Source of the DNA: Opitutaceae bacterium
GTDB lineage: Bacteria; Verrucomicrobiota; Verrucomicrobiia; Opitutales; Opitutaceae
NCBI GenBank assembly: GCA_015075305.1
Contig: JABTUS010000012.1
Span: forward strand, 1 to 64,000
Direction: 5' to 3'
DNA length: 64,000 bases
Made by a program: the position numbers and the translations under genes. The stretch's first letter is position 1, and the number at the start of each line of letters is the position of its first letter. The notes below the pieces were generated by a model. That model had not been told where the DNA came from, did not search any database, and saw only the letters and a program-made list of their open reading frames with translations. Positions 25,871-34,366 of this stretch are shown in pieces.

Positions 25871-27585
25871 TGAGCCTTCTGTTTCCGCGTGCGTTACGCT
25901 TAAATCCCGCGGTACAACAAGCGGCAACTGTTACGGAAGTGGAAGAGCAGAGGCGCTCCAATGATCAAAACGTCATAGAGCGCCTCGAGGATCTTCCAAA
26001 AGGGGTGCTCATTTCCGGGGCGAAGGGCGCGCTTGAGCTACCGCTGGAGCGCAGGGAGGATTTTGCCCTGATCGCGATCGCCAATAATACAGTGGCAATC
26101 CTGGCGACCCAGGAGGCGGCTGCGAAGCCGGTGCTATACGATGTCCGGGGGCGTGTGGTGAAGGCCGGATATCACGCAACAGTCGTTCGCGCTTCCAAAG
26201 ACATAGTGCGGCTTGCCTATCAGTCCGTCAGAAGTAGCGCCATTGACACCGCGTCTGATGCGACCGATATCGAGCGGCTGATTGGCAAGATCATCAACGC
26301 AGCTGAATCCGCGAAGGCCTCCGATGTGCACATCGAGACACGTGGCGCCAGCGCCGACATTCTCTTCCGCGTAAATGGGTTGCGCACCTTCTACGCCAAC
26401 ATTACGTCCGATACGGCACGCGCTGTAGGCCAGGTGCTTTACTCGGTGTTGGCGGATGCCGGATCCAAAGAGGTAGTCTGGAAGGAATCTGAAGTGGCGG
26501 ATGGCGCCATTGAATGGACGTCTTCTTCCGGTAAGCAGATGCAGCTTCGGTTTAGCAGTTCCCCAATCTATCCGTCTGGCAATTTCCACATCGTTATTCG
26601 CCTGCTTTGGATGGAAACCGAAATACCCAAGCTGCAATCCCTGGGGTATTCCAGTTACAAACTGCAACTCCTCGACATGTTGTCTTCCGGCTCGAACGGC
26701 ATGGTGCTCGTCTGCGGCCCCACGGGATCGGGTAAGAGCACCACCCTGCAATCGGTTATCGGGCGCATTTTCGAGCGACGCGGCAAAGAAATCAAAATCA
26801 TCACAGTCGAGGATCCGGTCGAATACACAATTCCTGGGGCATGCCAAATCCCGGTTGCAAGGAACCGGGCAATACTGCAGGACAGTACGACAGGCTCGGT
26901 GTTTACGACATTCTTGCGCGGCACGCTGCGCCAGGACCCGGATGTGGTCATGGTGGGGGAAATTCGCGATAGCGAGAGCGCCATGGTAACGCGCGACATG
27001 GTGCTGGCCGGCAGGAAAGTGTTTGCCACGCTGCATGCATACAGCGCCCTATGGGCATTTGTGCGCCTGCGCGAAATCGGCTTGCCATGGGAGATCCTGA
27101 CGATGCCGAATTTCATCGCCGGCATCCTGTATCAAAGGCTACTTCCGGTCCTGTGCCGTGAATGCTCCATCCCGATCGTTGGCCGGCGCGAAACCGATCA
27201 GGTGGACGAGCAGCTGCTGTATAGGCTAAAGCATGTAGTTGATATGCATGACAGCGATGTCAGGCTGCGAGGCAACGGATGCCAGAAGTGCAACGGCACA
27301 GGCATTTCGGGACGGACGGTTGTGTCCGAAATCGTTGTTCCTGACCGCCGCCTACTGTCACTGCTGAGCTCGAATAAATTTCTCGAGGCAGAGGCCTATT
27401 GGAAAAAGACGGCAACCGGCGGCCATATCGATGATGCGGGGCAGCCGGCTACGGTATTGCAGGATGCCATCATCAAGATGCGCGGCGGCATGATCAGCCC
27501 TCACGACATTGAGAACCAAATAGGCCTTCTGAACTCGGATGCGGGCACCGAGGATTACAGCGCCGAAGGCGGAATATTACGGTGA
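25870..27585 (+). CDS. pilQ: PilQ, type IVb pilus extension ATPase (GspE family)
   Basis: A 571-residue secretion ATPase. N-terminal region to residue 130, then the SDVHIE block, Walker A GPTGSGKST near residue 285, Asp box ITVEDPVEY, Walker B DVVMVGEIRD near residue 360 and a His box with FATLHAYS. Two Cys pairs (CREC near 430, CQKC near 475) give the zinc-binding subdomain of extension ATPases. It corresponds to R64 PilQ. Coupled by overlap to pilO before and pilR after. Confidence 0.9.
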   Translation: MSLLFPRALRLNPAVQQAATVTEVEEQRRSNDQNVIERLEDLPKGVLISGAKGALELPLERREDFALIAIANNTVAILATQEAAAKPVLYDVRGRVVKAGYHATVVRASKDIVRLAYQSVRSSAIDTASDATDIERLIGKIINAAESAKASDVHIETRGASADILFRVNGLRTFYANITSDTARAVGQVLYSVLADAGSKEVVWKESEVADGAIEWTSSSGKQMQLRFSSSPIYPSGNFHIVIRLLWMETEIPKLQSLGYSSYKLQLLDMLSSGSNGMVLVCGPTGSGKSTTLQSVIGRIFERRGKEIKIITVEDPVEYTIPGACQIPVARNRAILQDSTTGSVFTTFLRGTLRQDPDVVMVGEIRDSESAMVTRDMVLAGRKVFATLHAYSALWAFVRLREIGLPWEILTMPNFIAGILYQRLLPVLCRECSIPIVGRRETDQVDEQLLYRLKHVVDMHDSDVRLRGNGCQKCNGTGISGRTVVSEIVVPDRRLLSLLSSNKFLEAEAYWKKTATGGHIDDAGQPATVLQDAIIKMRGGMISPHDIENQIGLLNSDAGTEDYSAEGGILR

Positions 27586-28658
27586 TGGAAGCGCTTCAGG
27601 AAACTCTAGCCAGGCTCTCCTTTTCGCAATCAAAGCGGCAGCGCTTCTACGCACTCATGCGTGACTTTGTCGCAGACGGCATGCCGGTGTTCGATGCACT
27701 GAAAAGTCTGCATGCGGGGTGCCAGCAGTTAAGCCTGTTTCCTCAGGAAGTATTGTCATCCCTCATGACAGCTATGCGAGGCGCAGGGGGCTCTCCTGCA
27801 ACGCTTGGGGAGGCCCTTTCCAAATGGGTTGATCCAGTCGAATCGGCACTTATTGATGCTGGGCAAAGGGCAGGGCGCCTGGAAGCCGGTCTCAGTGAAG
27901 TTCATTCGATGATGGAGGTCAAGGCCAGAATCCGAGGAACAATTATCAGCAGCATGACCTACCCTGCCATTCTGCTGCTGATGCTGGGTGGGTTCATGTG
28001 GATGATGTCATCGCACATCATACCCATCATGCAGGACATTCTTCCGAGGGCACGATGGTCGTTTTCGGCGCGAGTGCTCGGCGGAATTTCGGACAACACG
28101 GGGCTGATTCTCGGCTCGCTGTTCGGGGCAATTGCGCTTGTGGCGTTTGGATTTGCCGTAACGGCAACCAAATGGGTGGGGCCGGTTCGCGAAGCGCTCG
28201 ACAAGTGGGTAATGCCTTGGTCGGTTTATTTACAGATACAGGCATCCATGTTGCTGATCTCAATTTCCATGATGGTTGAGAGCGGCGTTCCGGTCGGGAG
28301 TGCAATTAGCCAGCTGCACGCAATTGGCAGTTCGTGGCAGAGGGAGCATCTCGAAAGAATGCAGTCACGCATGCGGCGCGGGCGCAACGAGGCAGAAGCC
28401 ATTGTGGGCCTTGTGGGGGATAACTCCATGTTCGATAAGGAAACCGCATGGGAAGTGCGCATGTACGGCGGGCGCACAACATTTGCAACCTCGCTGAAAT
28501 CATTGGCTATGCGCGGCATCGCACGCCTTGAGCGCCGCCTGGTCGTGCAGGCCAACATGATTCGCAACATCCTGATGGCCCTGGTAGCGGGGCTTCTGGC
28601 GCTAACGGCCGCCAGCTTTATGTCGATCACCATGTCGCTTACAAGCAGAGCGGTTTGA
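27585..28658 (+). CDS. pilR: PilR, type IV pilus inner-membrane platform protein
   Basis: A 357-residue GspF-family protein. It has two T2SSF repeats (RDFVADGMPVFDALKSLHAG and SMMVESGVPVGSAISQLHAIG) and three membrane segments, near residues 125-145 (YPAILLLMLGGFMWMM), 165-190 and 330-350. It anchors the ATPase and moves pilin into the fibre. ATG 27585 overlaps the pilQ stop; a GTG at 27582 is an alternative. Confidence 0.85.
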   Translation: MEALQETLARLSFSQSKRQRFYALMRDFVADGMPVFDALKSLHAGCQQLSLFPQEVLSSLMTAMRGAGGSPATLGEALSKWVDPVESALIDAGQRAGRLEAGLSEVHSMMEVKARIRGTIISSMTYPAILLLMLGGFMWMMSSHIIPIMQDILPRARWSFSARVLGGISDNTGLILGSLFGAIALVAFGFAVTATKWVGPVREALDKWVMPWSVYLQIQASMLLISISMMVESGVPVGSAISQLHAIGSSWQREHLERMQSRMRRGRNEAEAIVGLVGDNSMFDKETAWEVRMYGGRTTFATSLKSLAMRGIARLERRLVVQANMIRNILMALVAGLLALTAASFMSITMSLTSRAV

Positions 28659-28683
28659 TTTTCTTTTACTGAAAGGAGTAGTC

Positions 28684-29238
28684 ATGATTCAAGGCATTCG
28701 AAGCAAACAGAAGGGCTTTACGATCACCGAACTGATGCTGGTGCTCGGTGTGGCAGCCGTTATCATCGGCGGTGCGTTCATCGGTTACAAGAACGTGAGC
28801 GCATCGAACACTGCGCAGCAAAATCAATCGTCGACAACCAACCTGGTTGTGGGGGTCAAAACCAAATGGCAGGGCATTGGCTCTTATGCCGCGGTCACGC
28901 CGTCGGCCGTCAACGACGCCAAGCTGCTGGCAAAGCCGCTGACGTGGGATTCCGGCACAACGACCATTCGAAACGCATACGATAAGACGATCGGTTTTGC
29001 TGGCGCTGCAAGCCACTTCGTGGCTCAGGTCGATGTGCCGGCCGACCAGTGCCTTGAGACCATCGGTTCTCTCGACGGCATTGCCTACCGCATCGATGTG
29101 CATACCGCGGCCCGGGCAGCGGCCGATGCCGAGCATGCCACGTATACGGTCAAGGCTGCATCCGGATCAATCGATTCGGCTAAGGCCAATACGCAGTGCG
29201 GCGGCGCCACCACCGTGGTTACCGCATACGTCAAGTAA
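28684..29238 (+). CDS. pilS: PilS, type IVb major prepilin
   Basis: A 184-residue prepilin. The short leader MIQGIRSKQKG is followed by FTITELMLVLGVAAVIIGGAF, the hydrophobic N-terminal helix with Glu at position 5 after the predicted G|F cleavage site. Two Cys (near residues 122 and 172) could form the C-terminal disulfide of type IVb pilins. AAAGGAG precedes the ATG. No prepilin peptidase gene is found in this window, so cleavage must be done by an enzyme encoded elsewhere. Confidence 0.9.
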   Translation: MIQGIRSKQKGFTITELMLVLGVAAVIIGGAFIGYKNVSASNTAQQNQSSTTNLVVGVKTKWQGIGSYAAVTPSAVNDAKLLAKPLTWDSGTTTIRNAYDKTIGFAGAASHFVAQVDVPADQCLETIGSLDGIAYRIDVHTAARAAADAEHATYTVKAASGSIDSAKANTQCGGATTVVTAYVK

Positions 29239-29381
29239 CGCACAAGACGGAAGCAAGCGATGGCGCCAGGGCTCCCGCTTTTTTGCGCAGTTCGCAAGAA
29301 GCGGGAGAGAGGTGCGGAGGAAATTATCGCAGCCATTGGTCGATGTTTACGTGGCTGCGAATTATCAAAGGCCTAGATAAG

Positions 29382-30344
29382 ATGGAATTGAACGACAAGA
29401 TAACTGACATGCATCTATGTCTTGCCAGTCCCGGCAAGTCGCTTTTGTTTCCAGGCCCAACCTCCATAACAGCCGAATATGACGATCTTGTGAAAGAGAT
29501 CACCGCATATACGGACAAGATCAAGAAGGACGACTTCATGGTTACCTATGGGCCGTACTTCTTCCGAGGCCGACGCGATAGGCAGGCTGTCGACGGTGAT
29601 TGGCTGAGGTTGCGTCGCATGGCCTCTACGCCGCCCATCATCACCGAGCTGCCCACTCCGATGCCAACAGGGGTAAAGAAGCTGGTGATGTCGCCTCATC
29701 TGCTTACGGGGGGGCTTGTCTACGTTATCGGAGCACCGGCGTCAGGCAAGACAACGTCATGCTCTGCCGCTGTCGTTTCCAGGTTGACTGAATTCGGCGG
29801 ATACGCGTACACCGTCGAAGATCCGCCTGAGATGCCGCTAAACGGATGGCATGGAAAGGGGTATTGCTCGCAAACCTGGGTTCCCGGAGACAGCCTGGCG
29901 GATTGGCAGTCGGCATTCCGCGGAGTGCTGCGCTCGCAACCATCGGCGACACCTTGCATTCTGTTTGTGGGAGAAGTGCGCGACGCAGAATCTGCAGCCG
30001 CATTGGTGCGAGCAGCAAGTTCCGGTTTCCTGGTCTTTGCCACCGGATTCGGCACCGACATTCCTTCGTCCCTTGATACTTTGGTCAGGTTGGCGTCCGA
30101 AGGCATGGAATTGAAATCGACGCTGGATTCATTGTCAAACGTGCTGCGTTTGGTGATCCACCAAAGAATCGTGAATGGGCATCTGACCGCGCGCGTGCTG
30201 GCCAGCGCCAACGGGCGTACCGCGGTTGCGGCCAAGCTGCGGGAAGGCAGGCTGACACATCTGGAAGGAGATATCCAATACCAGGATAACCAGGTCATGT
30301 CTGGCGCGGATATCTTCATGGAACACTTAAAGCAGGCCGCCTAA
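29382..30344 (+). CDS. PilT-like ATPase with degenerate His box
   Basis: A 320-residue secretion-type ATPase (ATG 29343 gives 13 extra residues). Walker A is GAPASGKTTS near residue 120, the Asp-box position reads TVEDPPEM, and Walker B is ILFVGEVRDAES near residue 195. The canonical GHLVF-T-LH that follows in PilT is GFLVFATGFG here, so the His box is lost. This and its low similarity to the other two PilT-like proteins suggest a divergent or regulatory member. It lies between the pilin gene and pilM. Confidence 0.75.
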   Translation: MELNDKITDMHLCLASPGKSLLFPGPTSITAEYDDLVKEITAYTDKIKKDDFMVTYGPYFFRGRRDRQAVDGDWLRLRRMASTPPIITELPTPMPTGVKKLVMSPHLLTGGLVYVIGAPASGKTTSCSAAVVSRLTEFGGYAYTVEDPPEMPLNGWHGKGYCSQTWVPGDSLADWQSAFRGVLRSQPSATPCILFVGEVRDAESAAALVRAASSGFLVFATGFGTDIPSSLDTLVRLASEGMELKSTLDSLSNVLRLVIHQRIVNGHLTARVLASANGRTAVAAKLREGRLTHLEGDIQYQDNQVMSGADIFMEHLKQAA

Positions 30345-30356
30345 GAGAGGTATTCC

Positions 30357-30806
30357 ATGCAGGGCGCGTTTCTCATTATGGTTCTGCTCAGCGGCCTGGT
30401 GTTGGCAGTCAACCAGCCAGGCATGCTGGCAACCCAGCCTGAGGTGGACAAGGCGGCGCAAATTAACTACCTGCACAAGTACCAGGATTTCGTTCGTTAT
30501 TCTCATGCGTATATGAAGGCAAACCCTTCCGCAACTGGATCTGTATTCTGGGCAAGCATTAAAACAGCAGGGCCTGCCGCCGTGCAGGATGCCACGTATC
30601 CAGCGGACTGGAAATTGGTCGCCGACGGCTCCGGTGGCTTCGTGATTTGCACGCCATTCCCCGACAAGCAAACGGCTGTTGGCATCGAGAGGCACTTGCT
30701 GGGAGAGCGCACGGAAAAGGCGGTGCCGGTTGGTACTGACAAGGTTGTCATCGGAGATCCGGCGAATCCGTCCGGCTTGGCGACGGAGGCGGCAAAATGC
30801 ATTTGA
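30357..30806 (+). CDS. pilM: PilM-like type IVb pilus protein
   Basis: A 149-residue protein with an N-terminal hydrophobic segment (FLIMVLLSGLVLAVNQPG) and a periplasmic domain with DFVRYSHAYMKANP and a final Cys. Size and N-terminal pattern fit R64 PilM, a small pilus biogenesis protein of unknown biochemical role. In R64 it follows pilL; here it is placed after the pilin genes. Overlaps the PilV-like gene by 10 bases. Confidence 0.6.
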   Translation: MQGAFLIMVLLSGLVLAVNQPGMLATQPEVDKAAQINYLHKYQDFVRYSHAYMKANPSATGSVFWASIKTAGPAAVQDATYPADWKLVADGSGGFVICTPFPDKQTAVGIERHLLGERTEKAVPVGTDKVVIGDPANPSGLATEAAKCI

Positions 30807-31456
30807 GATCGATGCGGGGATATTTGCTCGTCGAGGTCATGTTGGGCATGACGGTCATGATACTCATCGGTGCGTATCTGCTCCGCCAGTCAGCGCAGTC
30901 ATCCCACGAGGTGAGCGCGAAAATCTACGCAGACAATATGCTCAAGGTGCGCGAAGCCGCCGACAGCTACGCTGTGGCTAACAAGAGCGGGATCATTGCG
31001 GCCACCGACGGCACGACGCCGGAGAATTACTGCAAGGTAAATGTCAATCCAGCCGACGGTACGGGGGGAACGGTTGCCAACAACACCACAAAAAAAACAT
31101 GCGCCGTCGATGTGACCTGGCTGATCTGGAAGGGGTATCTGCCAGCAGGATTCAAGGAAACAACCCCAGAAGGCAGCCGGTGGGCAGCGATCTATCGCCA
31201 GATCGATACGCAAACTCTTGAGGGCATTGTTGTGGCGGCCACCACGGTAGGCGCAGTCACGGTCACGCCCATGGCAACGCTTGCAAAACAGGGGAGCGCC
31301 CTCGACAAGGCGGCGACGCTGGCGGGGATAAATGCCGGCATAGTGCCGGATGGCGTCTCGCATCCCTGTCCGTGGCATGCCAGTGATAACACACAGCGCT
31401 TCATTTGCGGTACGCAGGGCGCGTGGCAGGCCAAGCTGAGTGATTTTGTGGATTAG
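30797..31456 (+). CDS. pilV: PilV-like minor prepilin without shufflon
   Basis: A 219-residue prepilin-like protein: MHLRSMRG then YLLVEVMLGMTVMILIGAYLL, a type IV prepilin N-terminus with Glu 5 after the G|Y cleavage site. The rest (YADNMLKVREAADSYAVANKSGI...) matches the constant N-terminal part of IncI PilV. Two Cys near the C-terminus (HPCPWH, FICG) could form a disulfide. It lacks the variable shufflon segment, and no recombination repeats are seen downstream. The following gene encodes a secreted Gly-rich protein that may take the adhesin role. Confidence 0.7.
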   Translation: MHLRSMRGYLLVEVMLGMTVMILIGAYLLRQSAQSSHEVSAKIYADNMLKVREAADSYAVANKSGIIAATDGTTPENYCKVNVNPADGTGGTVANNTTKKTCAVDVTWLIWKGYLPAGFKETTPEGSRWAAIYRQIDTQTLEGIVVAATTVGAVTVTPMATLAKQGSALDKAATLAGINAGIVPDGVSHPCPWHASDNTQRFICGTQGAWQAKLSDFVD

Positions 31457-31469
31457 GAGAGGAGACTGT

Positions 31470-32459
31470 ATGCGCCATATCTGGAACCTGGCAGCGGGCA
31501 TCCTTTGCAGCACGCTGTTCGCTGCGGCCCAAGCGGCGCCAATCGTAGTTACTCCTGGAAGCGTTGCAGGGTACATCTACACACCCAAGAGCGCAGGGGC
31601 GGGCGGAGGTGATGCCGCTACGCTCGATGCGGCAACGTGTAATGTCACTAAAACCTTTACCAACAGCGTTACGTTTTCCACGCCCGGGACAACGACCTGG
31701 ACCGTTCCCAATGACATTGGTTGTATCGGATTGGAAGTGGCCGGCGCCGGCGGCGGGGGCGGCGGGGGCGGAAGCGCAGTTTATGGTGTCCCTTATTCAG
31801 GGAGTGTGGGTGGAGCCGGCGGGAAGGGCGGAGATTCCTACGTCCAGAATAGTGCCGGAAGATTGGTTTCTATCGGGTGCGGCGGGGGAGGCGGTGCGGG
31901 TGGGCCGGGGGCCTACTCAACAGGAACAAGCCCGCTTTGGGTTCTGAACCAGTCCGCATTATCGCGGGGGGGTGGAAGCGGGCATGTCGATAAGACACCC
32001 TCGAATATTCTGTCAACCAACAGCCTTTGTGCGTATTCCAACCAGTATTCAAGCACGACTATATGGGTCTATTCAGGAGGAGGCGCATATCCAGGGGTGA
32101 ATGGGTTCAATGAGGTTGACTGTTTAGTAGCCAACCCAGCGAGAACAAAATCTTCAAAAGGAGGGAATGGAGGAAGTGGGTATAAGTATTTCTCCATAAC
32201 AACAATCAAGCCTGGCACTACACTTACGCTTAACGTCGGTCAGGGAGGCGGGGGCGGAGGGGGAGCGACAACCGGAGCAATGGGCACGGCCGGCACTCCA
32301 AACGCCACATGGTATAGCGCTGAGACCTACCAGTGCCTTGAAAACGGACAAGGCGCGTTGGGCGGTGTGGGTGGGGCAGCGAATGTGAATTGGTGGAGCA
32401 GCGGCCCTGGTGGGAATGGCGCAAATGGCGCCAACGGGATGATCAAGATCTATTATTGA
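31470..32459 (+). CDS. Secreted glycine-rich protein, possible pilus tip adhesin
   Basis: A 329-residue exported protein (signal peptide to about AAQAAP). After residue 65 it has a strand motif TWTVPNDIGCIGLEVAGAGGGGGGGG, found at the start of many Gly-rich tail-fibre and surface domains, then several Gly-rich blocks (SIGCGGGGGAGG, LNVGQGGGGGGG) and a C-terminal GGNGANGANGMIKIYY. A strong ribosome site AGGAGAGGAG precedes the ATG. It directly follows the PilV-like gene and is followed by a terminator. Adhesin function is inferred from place and architecture. Confidence 0.6.
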   Translation: MRHIWNLAAGILCSTLFAAAQAAPIVVTPGSVAGYIYTPKSAGAGGGDAATLDAATCNVTKTFTNSVTFSTPGTTTWTVPNDIGCIGLEVAGAGGGGGGGGSAVYGVPYSGSVGGAGGKGGDSYVQNSAGRLVSIGCGGGGGAGGPGAYSTGTSPLWVLNQSALSRGGGSGHVDKTPSNILSTNSLCAYSNQYSSTTIWVYSGGGAYPGVNGFNEVDCLVANPARTKSSKGGNGGSGYKYFSITTIKPGTTLTLNVGQGGGGGGGATTGAMGTAGTPNATWYSAETYQCLENGQGALGGVGGAANVNWWSSGPGGNGANGANGMIKIYY

Positions 32460-32465
32460 TTCCTC

Positions 32466-32484
32466 CCGCGATCGCGGTTTTTTT
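32466..32484 (+). terminator. Probable intrinsic terminator after the Gly-rich gene
   Basis: Palindrome CCGCGATCGCGG at 32466-32477 followed by seven T. The stem is short (4-5 bp), so it may be partial and allow read-through to the next ATPase gene at 32496. Confidence 0.55.
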
Positions 32485-32495
32485 GTAGAGCCTCT

Positions 32496-33539
32496 ATGAA
32501 CGAAATACTCCGGTTTCTGGCGAACGAGGAAGGATGCTTCTCGGATGCCCATGTCGAGCAGGGCAGGCCGTTGCGTTTGCGCAAACCCACCGGATGGGAG
32601 GATGCGAAGTTCGGTAAAATCGAAGACCATGACATGGAAACCTTCCTGCAGTCTCTCGATAAAGGCTGGGAAGCCAAGATGCGAAAGGGCCAGCCAGTAT
32701 CGGTGACAATCGATCTGAAGCTGCGGAATATTGGCGATATGCGCTACCGCTGTTTCGCCTATACGATCGATGGCGGAACGCGCGTGGCGGCATCGATGCG
32801 CCCGATCCGCAGGGCGCCGGACAGCATGAGCAATCTCGGGCTGCCGCCCATCGTTCATACCTACGCGAAAGCTCCAAAGGGGCTGCTTTTGATAAGCGGC
32901 CCCACAGGGTCGGGCAAAACCACGACGATCATGGCGATCCTGTCGAACATTCTCAAGGCCAGACCGGTGCATGTGGTTACCATCGAGGATCCGATTGAAT
33001 ACGTGCTGGACCAGGGGCAGGGGATTACATCGCAACGCGAAGTGGGGGTAGATACGCAGTCCTATGCCGCTGGCCTCAAGGAAGCACTTCGGCAAAGGCC
33101 CGACGTCATCATGGTGGGGGAAATACGGGACCAGGACACTGCGTCGACCGCTCTTCGGGCAGCCGAATCAGGCCATTTTGTCGTAGCAACGATGCATTCG
33201 CGCAGCGCCATAGGCGCCATACAGAAGCTGCGAGAAATGTCGGAAACGGATGGCAGCACCATAGGGTATTCGCTGATCGGCGTGTTGGCGCAGGTGCTCG
33301 TGCCCAGCAAGGACAAGTCCCGCCTTATCTTGGCATCGGAGCTGTTGCATTGCCAGGATCGCGAGATCATCACGAAGATTGGTGAGCAAAAGTGGCCGGC
33401 CATTGAGGACGCCATCAAGCGAGGCGACAAGGGGTGTTTATCGATGGGCCAGTCGTTGACCTCTCTAGTGCGCAGCGGGCAGATTGAGCGCGACACGGCA
33501 TTGGCCGCTGCGTACGATCCATTGTCGCTGCCGGGCTGA
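32496..33539 (+). CDS. PilT-like ATPase (retraction type)
   Basis: A 347-residue PilT-family ATPase: Walker A GPTGSGKTTT near residue 135, Asp box VTIEDPIEY, Walker B DVIMVGEIRDQDT near 205 and His box GHFVVATMHSRSAIGAIQKL. The N-terminal part contains LRLRKPTGW and resembles the PilT-like protein at 57749 (KIRVPTGW), so the two are paralogues. R64-type pili have no such ATPase (their pilT gene is a transglycosylase), so retraction seems to be an added function here. Confidence 0.85.
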   Translation: MNEILRFLANEEGCFSDAHVEQGRPLRLRKPTGWEDAKFGKIEDHDMETFLQSLDKGWEAKMRKGQPVSVTIDLKLRNIGDMRYRCFAYTIDGGTRVAASMRPIRRAPDSMSNLGLPPIVHTYAKAPKGLLLISGPTGSGKTTTIMAILSNILKARPVHVVTIEDPIEYVLDQGQGITSQREVGVDTQSYAAGLKEALRQRPDVIMVGEIRDQDTASTALRAAESGHFVVATMHSRSAIGAIQKLREMSETDGSTIGYSLIGVLAQVLVPSKDKSRLILASELLHCQDREIITKIGEQKWPAIEDAIKRGDKGCLSMGQSLTSLVRSGQIERDTALAAAYDPLSLPG

Positions 33540-33590
33540 AGGGACACGATAAGAGCGGGGGCTTTCGACGAAAACGCATGTTCCGGGGAT

Positions 33591-33617
33591 GTTTTTCCGG
33601 CCTAATTAATCAAGGCA
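33591..33617 (+). promoter_or_regulatory. GTTTTTCC box upstream of the gene at 33663
   Basis: GTTTTTCCGG then CCTAATTAAT and CAAGGC, closely similar to the box before pilL. It lies 72 bases before the next start, at the beginning of a transcription unit that runs through pilus and transfer genes. Confidence 0.55.
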
Positions 33618-33662
33618 ACGTGGTTACCATGCATTCTGGGTTAAAAAAAGGATGCGTCAGCC

Positions 33663-34349
33663 ATGTTCTTCAGGAGAAACAAGGAAGCCACTGAGCGGGA
33701 TGCAAGCGCAGAAATCACGCTTGCTGAAATCCCCAATCGAAAAACCCTAATAGTCCGCGGGATATCGGTGCTGGTGGGCATCGGGGCACTCGTATTCATG
33801 GGCTATCAATACCAAAACCGCTCAATCGGCGGTGGCAACGATCCCATATCCAAACTGATCAACCAGCAAGGGGCGAAGAAACCGGACCTGCCCCCATTGC
33901 GAGTCGAAGCCGTGCCTCGCCAGGAACAGGGGCCGCAAGCAACGCAACCATCAACGACAGTCTCTCCGGCGACAGAACCGACGACGGCCATTCAACCTGT
34001 GGCAGCCACTGCAGGGCCGGCACAATCGGATTCAGCGCCGACCCTCACCCCGCAAGCCCAGAAGACCACCGAGTCCGAGCAAGCCGTCATCGCTTCGCCT
34101 GGCCCGGCAGAAAGCCAAGCCAGCCATAGCCCTCCTGCCAAGGGGAAAGAACAAGCGACGCAAAATGTGGTCATTGCCGCCACAGCGATCATCGAACGCG
34201 AAGAACAGCAGGCGCCGCAACAATCAAAGGCAGACGCAGGCAAGCTGAAGCGCTCAACAGCATCCAAGACAAAAACGATGACCGCCACTAAAACGGCAAA
34301 GGGATCTTCTGTCGAGGACGACAGCGACGCCGGAGTCAGAATCTTCTAG
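33663..34349 (+). CDS. Single-pass membrane protein with long Pro/Ala/Thr-rich periplasmic tail
   Basis: A 228-residue protein: 30 charged residues, one membrane segment (IVRGISVLVGIGALVFMGY near residues 35-50), then about 170 residues rich in Pro, Ala, Thr, Gln and Lys without clear fold. The shape resembles TonB- or VirB10-like spanning proteins. No family recognised. It is the first gene of a trio with FimV-like and DotD-like proteins, so a role as envelope-spanning connector of the pilus is a reasonable inference. Confidence 0.6.
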   Translation: MFFRRNKEATERDASAEITLAEIPNRKTLIVRGISVLVGIGALVFMGYQYQNRSIGGGNDPISKLINQQGAKKPDLPPLRVEAVPRQEQGPQATQPSTTVSPATEPTTAIQPVAATAGPAQSDSAPTLTPQAQKTTESEQAVIASPGPAESQASHSPPAKGKEQATQNVVIAATAIIEREEQQAPQQSKADAGKLKRSTASKTKTMTATKTAKGSSVEDDSDAGVRIF

Positions 34350-34366
34350 CAACCGGAGGACCACGA

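Noticed and set aside
29239-29340. Terminator after pilS
   Set aside because: CCCGCTTTTTT is present but no convincing stem could be paired upstream, so it was not listed.
31456-32496. Shufflon after the PilV-like gene
   Set aside because: No repeated inverted recombination sites and no recombinase gene found; the following gene is a normal single ORF with its own ribosome site.
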